From Diphasiastrum complanatum (taxonomy: Eukaryota; Streptophyta; Lycopodiopsida; Lycopodiales; Lycopodiaceae): a DNA stretch of 64,000 nucleotides. The notes under the pieces were generated by a model that saw only the letters and a program-made list of their open reading frames with translations, was not told the origin of the DNA and ran no database searches. The stretch covers positions 68,158,755-68,222,754 of the forward strand of contig CM055095.1 of assembly GCA_029204225.1 (NCBI GenBank). Direction: 5' to 3'. The translations under genes and the position numbers were made by a program. Each line of letters begins with the position of its first letter. The stretch's first letter is position 1. This document shows, piece by piece, positions 23,530-35,615 of the stretch.

Positions 23530-25140
23530 AACATCAAATCAAGCCTATTCGGTGGATGGGGAAACCATCTATGTGGATAGTCCTCCGTAGAATTCGGATC
23601 ATAAGGACGATCCATGACAACGTGTAGAGTGTCATAGGATTGTGTAAATATGAACTTGGACTCTAGTTACAGTGGATACGGGTGTTGGAAAGTGGTTGCT
23701 ACGGATCCACGGTTGATGTGAGTGTAATGCGACTAATGGCGGTGGAACGATAGAATGCAGTGGTAGCGGTGCAATACGGGTTGTGGTGGTCCGTTGCGGG
23801 GTTTTTTTTTTTTTGTTGTTTTTTTTTTTTTGCAGTCGGTTGCGGTCTCAATGGCTTGTGGCTATAGCAATGGCTGGGTGCGGCATCAACGTTGTTGTGC
23901 AAAATGTGGGAAAGGGTGGTCAATTGGTGGTCGGAGGTGAGGAAGGGGTTGTAGGCCGTATTATTGTGGTCTACTGCGGTCAGGGGTGACCGAAGGTAGA
24001 CGTAGGGCCGTGGGATTGCGGCTTATTGCGGTTTGAAACGGCCGAATGTAGTCATAGGGTCGTAGGATTGTGGTTTGATGCGGTCAGTGGCGGTCTCCAC
24101 AGGTCGAGAACAGAGATGAGTGGATGGCGGAGTGTGGCGATGGTTTGTGGGCTGTACGTTTGTAAGGGATTGTGCCCCGGACCATTTGCAATGGATTTGC
24201 GGTCCTGATGGATTACGATGTTGTGTGGACAATTGCGATGGATTGCGATTGGCTGCGGTGGAACGGATGTATGGGGCTGTTACGGGTGATGGAATGACGT
24301 AATTGGGTTGTTGTGAGTAGGGGTCGAAACAGTCGATGGGATAGCTGGAATTGGATGCTATCGTTGTGAAGCACGGAAGGTGGAAAGAGTGCGATCCTGA
24401 CGGTGTAATTGTGGAGGAGGTGTGAGTACGTTTGGAAGGCAAGCGGACTACGGTTGAGTGCGTGTAGGATAGTGTACAGAAGTGGCAGATGAACACGGTA
24501 TATTTTGGGTTGCAATAATACAAAGAGTGAAGTAATGGGTGTGTTGGTGAATGTATTCGCTACGGTTGGATACAGTTGCCACTGTGCAGAATGATCACGA
24601 TAAATCAATGCAGTTGTTACGAGTGGTCGTAGTGACTGTAATGTTGGTGAATATGGACTGGACGGTCAAAGGATCGATTGAGATATGAGATTAGCCATCG
24701 GTTGAGAACTGACGTGAAAGCGTCAGTCGAGATCTGCTGCGAAGCTGTCGGTCGATATCTGTGGTGAGGGCGTCGGTCGAGATCTGACGCGAGGTCGTCA
24801 GTAGAGATCTGATGCGAAGCATCGTCGGTCGAGATTTGACATGAGGTCGTCGGTCGAGATCTGACACGAGGTCGTCGGTCGAGATCTGACGCAAAGTGGT
24901 CGGTTGAGATTTAATACTGACCGTCGGTTGAGATTTGAGTGAATAGGCACAGGTCAAGATTTGATTGGCCGTCAGTTGAGATCTGACGCGAAGCACCGGT
25001 CGAGATCTAAGTAAAGGCCATCGGTTGAGATTTAAGAGGATGGCGTCGGTTGAGATCTGATGTAGTGTGTCAATTGAGATCTAACTGAAGGCCATCGGTT
25101 GAGATTAGGCTATAGCGCATCGGTCGAGATTTGAAAGATG
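23530..25140. repeat. GC-rich low-complexity block following a copia RT stump
   Basis: The first ~90 bases read on the plus strand as a copia RT block (GETIYVDSPP). The sequence then turns into GC-richer DNA made of many variants of GCGGTTG, GTGCGGT and GGTTGAATG, with a poly-T run near 23.8 kb. The same vocabulary and orientation recur at 61.8-63.2 kb. ORFs here are by-products of the repeat. Confidence 0.6.
24690..25135. repeat. Tandem repeat, ~25-35-bp unit
   Basis: About a dozen copies of a unit built around GTCGGTCGAGATCTGACG, with variable spacers. The most regular copies, near 24,845-24,900, have a 25-bp period. Confidence 0.85.
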
Positions 25141-25149
25141 GCTCTGGCA

Positions 25150-25735
25150 CCAGTCGAATCCACAACTAAGCAAGAAACAAGAAACAAGAACCTAGTTAAT
25201 TCACAATGCAAAGGATTCAAGCATGCTCATAGAAATCTCACTCAAGAACATTGCCATGAACAAGGAGCTTAGCTATCATCAAGAACTCGTGGAGGATCCT
25301 CTTTATTAGCTCACGAGAACTTGACAATACATTCAAGAGGGGGGGCCATTAAAAGCAAGAAGGCTGCCCATGTGGAGCCCAAGTGGCAATTCTACCAAAT
25401 TAGAAATTACATGTGGAATTTGCCCTTCCACTAAAGGTCACCATCAAAAGGTGGCTCACTCTTACTAATTTAAGGGAGGTCTACATCTATTTACAATGCC
25501 TAGGAAATATTACTAGCTCCTACATGGTCATTCCTTCTTTGGGATACACCATGTAGGCTCACATAGATAACTCACTGTCTTCCTAGCTAGTAATTCCTCG
25601 GCTCTCATGCTCGGCTCTCAACTTCTTCTGCTCTCCTCCTTCTGAGACCTCCTCGGTCATGGGTGAGAGATAACTTGTGTCTTCAGCTTGGCTCGACATC
25701 TGAGGATTCTTTAGAATCTGCTAACAGCACTGATG
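25150..25735 (-). repeat. LTR-like dispersed repeat, family of 59.8-60.9 kb
   Basis: Shares scattered blocks in the same order with 60,410-60,922, such as CTACATGGTCATTCC, ATTCCTCGGCTCTCA and GGTGAGAG. It ends GCTAACA, so on the minus strand it would start TGTTAGC. It looks like a diverged, partial LTR. Confidence 0.55.
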
Positions 25736-25932
25736 CTATCAAAGTAAAGGACATTTCAATCAAAGCCCTTAAATTGATATTCAATGGTCCCAGAAGATAG
25801 ACATGTCAAGAATAAGACATGAATGTCATGTTGATAATGAGGGTGAAGTTCTTACTGACCTTGAAGAGTTTGACCATGAAGATAGAGAATCATGAGCTAA
25901 ACCTAATTGTAATACTGTGCAACTTTCATTAG

Positions 25933-26702
25933 TTGCTAGCGACTCCCTCTGTGTTAGACCAAAAGCTTGTTTACCTATTGAAAATCGATCATTATGATGG
26001 AGATAAAGCTGATAAAGCTGATATTCTCATACGTAAATTTGTGAACCTCTCTTTCCTAGACGGTTTTTCACAGCCTAGTGAATGGAAGCTCTTGTTTCCA
26101 TTATACTTGACTGGTCATGCTAGAAATTGGTACGACAATATTGAAATTCTTAAAATCATTATCTAGACTTGTGGGACACCCTGACAAATGCATTCTTAGA
26201 TGAATTCTCACCCACGATGAATGTAACTGTTGTTTGTTACCGGTTGGTAACCATGAGGCAGTATGACAATGAGTCTGTGAGTAGATATGCTCATAGACAT
26301 AGTTGGTTTGTGCAGAAGCACATAACCCCGTATAAAATGCCGATTGAATTGATATTGGATTGCTTCATAAGTGGATTGCAAACAGAGATGCAAGTCCATG
26401 TGAGACAGAAGCATCCGACTAGTTTGGATTATGCAATTAAAACTACATTCAAATACGAAAATGCTCTGATTGATACTTGTATATCCACATTCTATAATAG
26501 TCACAACCAATCTAGAAATGACCAGTTCCTAGTTGAGTCAAGCTTGGGACCAAAAGTAGAATCAGGAATGGATTATTTCCATTGTCAGGGACATCAAACC
26601 CAGTGTGTGAAACTTGGAGACTCTAGGTTTGAAGCGTTGAACTCTAACTCCCTAGCTAAAGATGTTTGGGAATGGAAGCCAAGAGCGAAACAGAAGTTTT
26701 GA
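25933..26702 (+). pseudogene. Ty3/gypsy gag (retrotrans_gag domain)
   Basis: The first part contains FSQPSEWKLLFPLYLTGHARNWYD, the usual retrotrans_gag core. A frameshift or stop at 26,166 separates it from the second part (MWDTLTNAFLDEFSP to SGLQTEMQVHVRQKHPTSL). A degraded CHC knuckle (YFHCQGHQTQCVKLG) follows. No protease or RT follows. Confidence 0.8.
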
Positions 26703-27700
26703 CCTAGGAGTCCATCCCGCCTCTAAGGGTTGGAAACAATGAATCAACCCTACACGCTACCAGTAGTATAACTTACTACTATAACGAGCCAATAATTCCA
26801 CAATGTGAGGTAACCAACATTCGTGTTGGTTTTGCAAATTTAGCACCTGGCACTTTTGAACACTTTTTGATATGTGAAAATTCGAAACCCTGTGATGATT
26901 TATTCTATGATTTGTGACCGAACTTAATAGCCCAATGGATAAGGCACTGGAATGCTAAATGATGATTGAAAATGAACTAAGCTACTAATTGTGATCTGAT
27001 TGTGTTATAGTATTATCAAGCCTTGTATGCAGGACCTGAGATGCTATTCTTCATGAAGATCTTATGCTGATCGGAACCCTTTTGGGTCGGCCTAGGATGC
27101 TATTGGCCGCTCCAGGGGGGTAATCTTTTGCTGCTTATCTTGAAAACATGTTGTTGTATGGCTTTTGGGTCAGCCTAGGATGCTATTGGCCAGTCCATTG
27201 GTCTTGTTGTAACCTGAGATGCTGAGTTCGAAAAATGGGGACCATTCTTTACCCGTGAAGGTCGCCACTGTTTGCGAGAAAAAAGACCCCTTTTTCAAGC
27301 TATTTTCAACAAAAAATCATTACCGCACGCTATTATGCCAATGTGGAACTGCTTAAAACTGACGCGTAAATGGCCCATTATGGCCGATTGCACTTTTATG
27401 AAAACTCTGTCTATTTATTGATTTACGATGGACTTAAATTTATTTAAGAGGCTTATGCCCTAGTTCTCGGGCTTGTCGGGGCTAGGAGGTGCCAGTTCGT
27501 CTTGAAAACCAGTTAAATGGCAGTTTTATTCATCGTAGGCCACTTTAGTGATTTAAAACCAAACTTGGGGCTCAGCCCTTAAGTTTGGGCCCAACTGCCA
27601 AGAAGCCCCTATTGGTGCCCATTCATGAAGAGGTGCACCTTTTTGGGCCTCAACCCTCTTTAGCATTAGAAGGGGCCAGCCTCTACGTAGCATTCGGCCA
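26703..27700. other. Non-coding retroelement-like DNA
   Basis: No gene recognised. A ~40-base phrase ending GCCTAGGATGCTATTGGCC is repeated near 27,075-27,105 and 27,165-27,195. A stretch at 26,928-26,950 matches the A-box half of a tRNA-Arg. Confidence 0.4.
26928..26950 (+). other. tRNA-Arg-like A-box relic
   Basis: Contains GCCCAATGGATAAGGC, as in the D-arm of plant tRNA-Arg. No matching B box or acceptor stem follows, so this is not a tRNA gene. A tRNA-derived SINE relic or chance are both possible. Confidence 0.3.
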
Positions 27701-28139
27701 TTGTCACTTTTGAGAGAGAGAGAAAGAGAAACTAGGTGCAAAAAGAGAGCTTGTGGAGAAAGAAAGAGGCAAGGAGAAGAAGCAAGGCTGCTTGGTGCCT
27801 CCCATTTATGTGCCTCCCACTCCTCTCTCAGCCTTTTTGTTGTAAAGTTACCTTTACAAGCTTTACTTCCGGCGCCACTAGCGCCAACATTGTCCCCGGC
27901 GCCAGCAGCACCCCTGCTGCTCCCGGCGCCACCAACCCCGGCGCTGCTCCCGATGCCACTGTCACTAGAATCCAGCAAATGCCAAGTTCCTACGGCTGAA
28001 AATCTTTGATCGGTTCTAGCAAAGTCCAGAGAGCTCAGATCGATGTGCAATCACCTCACACGATCTAGGCATGATTAAAGGAAGCCTGGGGATAAATAAA
28101 TTCTAGAGATAGAAAATGACTTTCTAGAGAGAGAAAATG

Positions 28140-30330
28140 TGCTGGTGTTCCTCACACGACACCACATGAGCTATGGTGGGGTAGAAAGCCCAACTTGTCT
28201 CACGTTAGAATATTTGGCTGTGCAGCATATGCACATATTCCTGATAAGCTTCGCAAGAAGCTTGATGAGAAAGCCGAGCAAGGATTTCTGGTAGGTTATG
28301 ACAATAATTCGTTATACTACATAATCTACATGCCAGACACAAACATTGTGAAAACAATGAGGGATGTCTAATTCGATGAGAGCAGAACAATGGCCAATGA
28401 AGACCTTGTTAGCTATGAAGTTCTGGAAAGACAGTACTATGACCAGCCACCAACGTCAGAAGGAGTAGAGGATGAACACAAAAACGAAGATTTTGAGTCG
28501 TTCCCTTTCGAGCGACGAATCAGACGAAGAAAGATTCGAGAGGCAACTTGCCGCCGCAGTTCCTGTAAACCAAGATGGTTCCGGACCGAGCAGAGCAGAC
28601 AAGGGCAAAGGCAAAGTGTTCCGGGAGGATCTCCTAGAAGGTCGACAAGACCACAAAGAGCGCCAACAAGATTTGTGCCAGACAGCTCAGCTTTCACATT
28701 ATAAGAATTTTGCGGGTTCAGTGGCAAACCACAGACATTCGAGGAGGCGATTGAATGTCCAGAAAAGGACAAATGGATCCAAGCCATGAACGAAGAGATG
28801 GAGTCCATGAGGAAGAACCAGGTATGGACGTTGGAGCCATTACCTCATAAGCGCAAGACTGTCAAATGCAATTGGGTTTCAAACTCAAATATGGACCAGA
28901 AGGGAGTGTGATGAAATACAAGGCAATACTGGTAGCGAAGGGTTTCTTTCAGAGATACGGTATTGACTATTCTGAAACATTCTCTCATGTCGTCAAACAT
29001 TCGTCCCTACGTCTGTTGTTCGCATATGCAGCAGCTTATGACCTCAGGATCCACATTGTGGATGAGAAGACAGCCTTCTTGCATGGCAGATTAGAAGAAG
29101 AGACCTACATGGATCAAACCCCAGGATTTATCTCGAATTCACTTCCTGACTATGTATGTAGAATGCATAGACATCTACGATCTGAAGCAATCAGCCCGAC
29201 AATGGTACAAGAAGAAGGATCAGGCCCTGAAATCATTGGGATTCAAGCCTCTGTTGGCTGCCTTCAATGTGTATGTCAGAGTTATAGATGGACAGATCAT
29301 CATAGTGGCTGTATATGTGGACGGCACTCTGATACTTTGCAGGAGTGAGCAACTAATTGCTGAAGTAAAGACAGACATCTCGAAGCATTTTGAGATAGTG
29401 GATCTGTAAGAAGCCAGGTGTTACCTAGGCTTACAAATTGAAAAGGACTATGAGGGAGGCAAGTTATATCTTCACCAGTCCAGATACACCCAAAAGATCC
29501 TAGAGGACTTTGGGATGCTGAACTGCAAAGGAGCGAACACTCCAATGCTCGTAGGAACGGTGCTAACAAATGACGACTATCCAAAGACTGAGGAAGAAAG
29601 AGAACAGATGCAGCTCACTCCCTACAAAAGGCTGATAGGTTCACTGATGTACCTTGCAGACAACACACGTCCTGATATTGCTTATGCAGTATTCAAGATG
29701 AGCCAATTCTGCACGAATCCAGGCTCGACACATTGGAAGATTGCGAAACAGATTTTGCAATATCTTCAATTAACGAGGGATTATGGCTTGTGTTATTGTC
29801 GTGGGTCAGGTCTCAGGATACTTTCCTACAATGACGCTAGCTAGGCATCTCTCAGGGACAGCTGTAAAAGCGTCTCAGGAGGATGCACCATCGCATCAGG
29901 AGCAGCAGTTCTCTGGGTCAACAAGAAGCAGACCATTGTAGCCCAGTCGTCCTGCGAAGCAGAGTACGTAGCAGCAGCAAAGATGGCCAACGAAATAATT
30001 TGGCTAAGGCAGTTCTTGGACGAATTGAGCGAAACAAGAAACGAGCCATTGGTCTTCCAGATGGACAACACCTCTGCGATACACTTGACGGAAGATCTCG
30101 TGTTTCACTCAAGAATGAAGCACATTGCGATCAAGTATCACTTGATTAGGGATCTGATTGAGAAGAAGATGATGAAAACCATCTTCATCGGAATGAAAGA
30201 TATGGTTGCTGACATCTTCACAAAGGCTCTGGACAAAGGACTCTTTGAGAGACAAAGGATCAATCTCGGGATCACAAAGCTACCATGCTTTGAGAGGGAG
30301 CTAAAGAAACAAAGTGTTTCTGAATACAAA
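28140..30330 (+). mobile_element. Decayed copia element, integrase end to RNase H
   Basis: Starts abruptly in the integrase C-terminal region and proceeds through RT and RNase H. Gag, protease and the integrase core are missing. The preceding sequence (27.7-28.1 kb) is a low-complexity Ala/Pro-coding GC-rich stretch. A TGTTAGCAG at 30,651 may begin the 3' LTR, but its end was not found. Confidence 0.85.
28164..28450 (+). pseudogene. Copia integrase C-terminal region
   Basis: Reads ELWWGRKPNLSHVRIFGCAAY, HIPDKLRKKLDEKAEQGFLVGY and DTNIVKTMRDV. One in-frame stop interrupts it before the Asp/Glu-rich linker. Confidence 0.8.
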
Positions 30331-30564
30331 GCCTTGCTAGTTTACGGCCCCTCACGTGACGAACATGTTCGCGAACTCGAACATCTGAAGACACAAAACA
30401 CGAAACACAAAGAGTTTCGCGAGCACGAAAGTCAACGAAGACGAAGACCAACGATTCGCGAACACAAACGGTTCGCGATCACGAACGATCCACAAACGAG
30501 ATTCCCTTACAGTCCTACACGAGATAAAGGCAAACGAGGTAAACGAAACCAACGGTGGAATTGA
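28740..30564 (+). pseudogene. Copia RT and RNase H with charged tail
   Basis: RT blocks include KYKAILVAKGFFQRYGIDYSE, RIHIVDEKTAFLHGRLEEE and YVDGTLIL, where the catalytic YVDD is changed to YVDG. RNase H follows as SCEAEYVAAAKMANEIIWL and MDNTSAIHLTEDLVFHSRMK, ending VADIFTKALDKGLFERQR. The last frame then continues for about 100 residues of Arg/Glu/His-rich sequence to 30,564, which is unusual. Several stops and frameshifts occur. Confidence 0.85.
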
Positions 30565-31335
30565 AACTCGTTCTTTCCTCACGCTCCAAGGAGTACCACC
30601 AGAGATCAGGCAAGTACCAGAAATATAGAGATCTGACCTGATGGCATGATGTTAGCAGATACTCCCTAGGTCGTGGCTAAACTGCCACTCTTGTAATTCT
30701 CTGGTTAGTTGTAGATGGTTAATCACTCTAATATTAGATTTGCATAGAGAGACTGTACTTACTGAATAATACTTGACATATATCAATAGGATACATAGTG
30801 TGTAACCAAGCAAGAAAAAACAAGTGAAGTAGTTTGATTCTAGTAAGCAATCAAGACGAACACAAATAAAAGCTCCGCCTGCGTGCGAGAAGACAATTTT
30901 GTCTAGGATCAGATGATTCAATTGTCCGCTAGTAAAGCAAGACTACTACTTGTGAGAGAGCCGTGCTTTTCTCACGCCAACGCACTGCGTGGATTCGCAT
31001 GCAGTGCCCTGAAGAAATTAGAGAAAATCAGTACAGATTATTTTTCTGGTTGTGTCTGATCTTGGATGTCGAATGCTTATGTTGTTTATTTTAATATGTC
31101 TGAGTTTTTCTTGTTCCCTTTGAATTCCGCACCTTGGCTAAAATGAAGTCGAATGCTATATCAATTTTATGAACGTAGATCAGTAGTACCTGACTACCCT
31201 CTGGAGGATTGTAGGAGTGTTTCAGCTAGCAGTGCCCAGCGAATGCATCTGAACTCCATCCGAATCTTGAAAGAGAGTCACGAATGTTTCATGAATTTTC
31301 TTTTCACGATTCTCATCATTCATATCGGAGCACCG
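30565..31335. other. Possible LTR region
   Basis: Follows the copia tail. TGTTAGCAGATACTCC at 30,651 could be an LTR start. No gene recognised. Confidence 0.3.
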
Positions 31336-31589
31336 CTCGATTCCCAACACAACTACTTTTCCATCATTTCTTCGTTAGTGAGATTGCTAGGAAAGAACAA
31401 ACATTTCATATGGACGGATGAATGTCGGGAAGTGTTTGAATACTTGGATAGTATTATTTTTGACATAAGTCAGTCTCAAGAATTCATGTTGACTTGAGCT
31501 ATAATTGTGGTATAGAACGACTTCCATTAGAATTTTCTTAGATTGGCAGTCAATTTGGGGATCATTTTATAATCCTTCAAATGCTACTA

Positions 31590-32671
31590 TAGAAATGATG
31601 CTCAATGAGTTTGAGAAACTCGGGAAGAACCAGCAAAAACAGATGGAAAAGTTGCAGTCACAATTTGATGAGAAGATCAAAGTATTGGAAGATTTCCATG
31701 GGAAAGCAAACAAGGAACCGAAGAAATTTGCTAAGACTTTTCCTACCAAGGAAAATGTCTGATGTTCCATTCGTATGGGAAATCACACAACAAATGAGTG
31801 TCCTCAATTGAAAAAATGATTGGAAACCAGTTAGTGCCATTTGTGTAATTCACTTGATCATGAGACTGCTTATTGAAACTTTAATCCTCGGATTATATAG
31901 CAATGATATGCCCAGATGGAATATCGAGAACCCCATTATGGAGGAAATTTGATAGCCAGACCTCGTCAATCTACTCTTGGATATCTGGAACGATTAGCCT
32001 TACCAGTCCCACCAACACAATCTAATCTGATGGAACCAGAACCTTACAGAGGCAACGTGCAATGGAATTATGGTAATGATCATGAAAGTGGTCCTTCAGA
32101 ACAGTATGCTATCTATGGTGCCGCGCAACAACAAGCATCTAAAAATTGGACCAGAGCGTTGCTTGGATGCTTTGCATGTAGAGAAAATCACAGAGTTGCA
32201 GAATGTCCAAACAAAGACAAATATGTATCATTATGTCGTGAATGTCGTTATGGGCATTGCTACAAGGAATGTCCAGCAAGACCAAAGCCACCATCGGTCA
32301 CAGCTCCTGTAAATTTGATAACAATTAAGCAAAGACCAGCAGTTCAACCTGAACCAAGTGTACCTTTGATGGTGGTTACCAGAGCACAAAAGCAGAAAGA
32401 ACCTATAGCAGCCCTGATACTTGCTTATTCTATACCATCTATTAATATACCAATAGCATTTGGTGTCTATCCAAATCTCCATGCTGAAAAGAGAAGGTAC
32501 CAGGACATGAGTCAATGGATTAAACATTTGCAAGAAGAAGAGGAGCTTGAAGCCGCTAGAGCAGTAGCCGAAGTTCGTTCTTCACCAGTGCAACCACCGA
32601 ATAATCCACATACATACATGAATGCTCAATTGCATCATCATGAAGAACCCTTCAAGATGATTGAACCATAA
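31590..32671 (+). pseudogene. Gypsy gag with two zinc knuckles
   Basis: A coiled, Lys/Gln-rich segment (FEKLGKNQQKQMEKLQSQF) is followed, in the frame 31,916-32,671, by two CCHC-like fingers (CFACRENHRVAECP and CRECRYGHCYKECP). A charged C-terminal part (HLQEEEELEAARAVAEV) comes last. Confidence 0.75.
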
Positions 32672-33990
32672 GTGTCACAAATAGAAGTCCTCATGAGTAT
32701 TTTGTCTAGTAAGATCAACATTACGTTGGGAGAGTTCTTGAAGTTGGTGCCAAACGCAAAAGAAATATTAGCACAAAAGTTTACTCAGATCGAACCAAAA
32801 GCCAATAAAAACCACTTTTTTGTGTTAGATTTGAAGAATCTAATGAAGTACTCCATGTCGGAGCAGCTTGGGAAAGTGAGCAAAAATATATCACCCTGCC
32901 GATATAGCATAGGCAATTTTTTAAAGAAGCAGCCGCGATAGATGGAGGTTCGGGAGTTAACCTGATTTCAACAAAAGCTATGTGAAAAGTGGGGCCTTAA
33001 AAGGATTAACCCTGCAACTTTTGCCATTAAGATAGCTGATTGAACTGCCGTCCACGAGCAATGGTTGAAGACATACCTGTCAAAATTGTTGCAGTACAGT
33101 TTGTCATTACTTTTGTAGTAATGGACTTACTTGAAGCACCAAGTGTCTACTGAGTCTTAATGGGGGTTACGAGTTGCGTAAGTGATTCATAACTCCGGTA
33201 CTGGAAAAAAAAATCACTTTTGAAAATTGTGAACGTTCAGTCAAAGTTGATCCTGTAACTTGGACTATCAAACTAGTGGCTCAAAAAGAGGATGATGATT
33301 CATCAACAACTAATCATACTTGTGACCGACCATTCAAAAATTGGGGAGACAATTATGACTCTCAAATCGATATTGTCAACTAGAATCAAGCTCTTACAAC
33401 GATTGATTGTACAACAGGTTATATGTGTCAACAAGATTATCGGTCCAACTTGATTTCATTATTGGATTGAACTTTGGATACACCAATCACTTTTTCATTG
33501 AATGTGCTGAATGTAGCATGGATATCATACTAGATCCAATTGAAGATGAAATTATTCATATGAGTCATGCATTGACTTATGATGACAATGCAGAACCTAT
33601 TGATGAGCAGATTCTAAATCATATGGATCCAACCAGATTTGGAGTACATGATATTCTCGATGAACCAACAACAAATTTGCCAAAAGTAGTTATATTGAAG
33701 GAAGACAAGATCATAGTATCAATGACAAAGAAACAAGCTAAGCAACATTATAATACGGTCCTGAAATGGGAGAATCCACCTCAAATGATTGATTCCAAGA
33801 ATGTGCCACCTTTACTGAATAAAGACAAAGGAAAGTTGTCAATGATTCTTCAAGTTTAAGTTCTAGCAAAACATCACCATCCAAGAAATCTTCACCTTCT
33901 AAGAAGAGTCCATCTTCATGGAACTCATCGCCTCCACGATCGATTCCTGCTAAGAAGGCTAAGTGAAGATCCAAGTCTAATCCTTTTGAC
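32672..33990 (+). pseudogene. Gypsy protease region, heavily decayed
   Basis: The aspartic-protease signature survives only as DGGSGVNLIS near 32.94 kb. It is followed by short frames (32,672-32,941, 33,407-33,859) with the linker typical between protease and RT. Many stops. Confidence 0.55.
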
Positions 33991-34020
33991 AAAGAACAAT
34001 CAGAGGAATTCTAGCATGAT

Positions 34021-34698
34021 ATGCCAGAGCATTTCAAACGCCATGCTCTGGATGATGTGGTTATCATGTTACCAAAAGCACATCGTGAACCTGAAGAGAG
34101 AGAACCAGAATTGAAAGATATTTATGATGGCCCAGCTAGGACGCAGCCTATGAATCTTGCGGAACCAGGAGAACCAGAAAAGATTGTACAAGTTGGAGCA
34201 CAACTTACTCCTGAACAGTTTCAAGAGCTACAGACATTGCTTATTAAGTATCAAGATTGCTTTGCTTGGACTTATAAAGATCTCAAAGGGATTCCGACAT
34301 CAGTTATTGGGCATACCTTACCCTTAATGTCTGATGTAGTTCCAAAGGTCACAAGATTCTATCATTGTAATTCTAATGTTATGGATTTGATAAAGAAAGA
34401 GTTACAAAGATTGCTTGAAGCCAAGTTCATTTATGAGATCGAGCATACCGAATGGATTTCACCAATTGTCATTGTTCCTAAAAAGAATGGGAAATTGAGA
34501 ATTTGTGTGAATCTCAAGGCCTTGAACAAAGTAACGAGAAAGGATCACTTCCCGTTACCTTTTACTAAAAGCATTTTGGACCGCCTTGCTGGAGTGGAAG
34601 CTTATAGTTTTCTAGATGGAAACCGTTTTGATACTCCAGTGAATGATAGCCAACTACATATGTTTTGGCAACCTGCACCGCCAGTTCAGTTAGCATGA
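34021..34698 (+). pseudogene. Gypsy reverse transcriptase, N-terminal half
   Basis: One open frame of 225 codons carries FQELQTLLIKYQDCFAWTYKD, WISPIVIVPKKNGKLRICVN and the start of the palm (DHFPLPFTKSILDRLAG, AYSFLDG). The catalytic YxDD region is missing. The frame runs out into unrelated sequence. Confidence 0.85.
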
Positions 34699-34999
34699 TT
34701 GCGAATGATGCTTTTATGTTATTTGTTTTTCAATTTCTTGGTGTTAATAGTCGTAGTGTTAATGCTTAGGGTTAATGGATGTTAGACTAGATGTGGATCT
34801 TCCATTCATGCTGAAATCTAAAATATGTTATGGAGAGGAGGAGTCGCCTCGATGTGTCCTATTGTGGAGGATGTCGCGATGACCCTGATCTCCGTGATGC
34901 GGTCATGAGTCCTGCACGTCCGCTTAGCACATCTCGTCGTGGGGAGTCCCTACTTCGAGAGACACTGACCTAGGAGATAGCATGTACGACATACGATAC

Positions 35000-35420
35000 T
35001 ACGACTCCTACATTTGTCACACCTCAGATTTCAGACATGCCCACTTTCACCCCTCACATTTTCCCTCCCTCTGGACCCATTGCCACTGAGTTCTATCCTC
35101 CCCGCTATAGTTCGTGGGGTCAAGTTTCACCATGGGATTTTCATCCCACTCACTTCCAGTCCCCCCCCCAGCTATTCTCCCATCTCAACCCCCCATTGGC
35201 TATTCTCCCCTTGGTTCCCCCTCCTTGCCTATTGAGCATGTGACAAGTAGTGAATGTATTGCTGATATCCTCACTAAACCACTTCAAAGAGCTGCATTTG
35301 TGAAGTTAAGATTAGCCCTAGGGTTGATAAGCATCTCTGAGCGTGTTTCAGCTGTTTCCGGAGCGGACTACCCGCTCTGGTGTTTCGCAAAGGTCGGGCC
35401 GAGTTAACACTTCATAATTG
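35000..35420 (+). pseudogene. Copia remnant: Pro-rich segment joined to RNase H end
   Basis: A Pro/Ser-rich stretch (about 35,014-35,235) runs directly into the end of a copia RNase H (IEHVTSSECIADILTKPLQR, LRLALGLISI). An internal deletion probably joined them. Confidence 0.7.
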
Positions 35421-35615
35421 ACGAAAACAGATAAAATGCTTTCGAACTTGATGATTTCGTAGAGTAGTTTAACTGACAGAATGTACGTTAGACGATTTAG
35501 TAAACCATGAAGTTGAGAAAAACCTTTCCACTTTAGATTCTTGCAAAATGAGATGCTTCTCGTCGAAACTTTTTCCATGTTGAGATTCCCCTGGACTTGT
35601 TGTTGTGAGGAGGAG

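Larger units (their letters stand above)
31336..34698 (+). mobile_element. Decayed Ty3/gypsy element (gag to RT)
   Basis: A short gypsy RT/RNase H connection block (SLVRLLGKNKHFIWTDECREVFEYL, 31,370-31,500) is followed by gag with a double zinc knuckle, a degraded protease region and the RT N-terminal half. The order RT block then gag suggests two fused fragments or a rearrangement. Confidence 0.8.

Noticed and set aside
24023-24608. Minus-strand frames of 131-166 aa in the GC-rich block
   Set aside because: Low-complexity translations of a repetitive sequence, with no domain and no conserved start.
24690-25135. CRISPR-like array
   Set aside because: Repeats and spacers are irregular and degenerate. 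The context is a plant nuclear genome, so it is an ordinary tandem repeat.
26916-26990. Functional tRNA-Arg gene
   Set aside because: Only the D-arm region matches. The anticodon arm, T-arm and acceptor stem cannot be formed.
27553-28050. 165-aa minus-strand and 102-aa plus-strand Ala/Gly/Pro-rich frames
   Set aside because: Both come from a short GCC-type repeat run (27.87-27.97 kb). Neither has other support.
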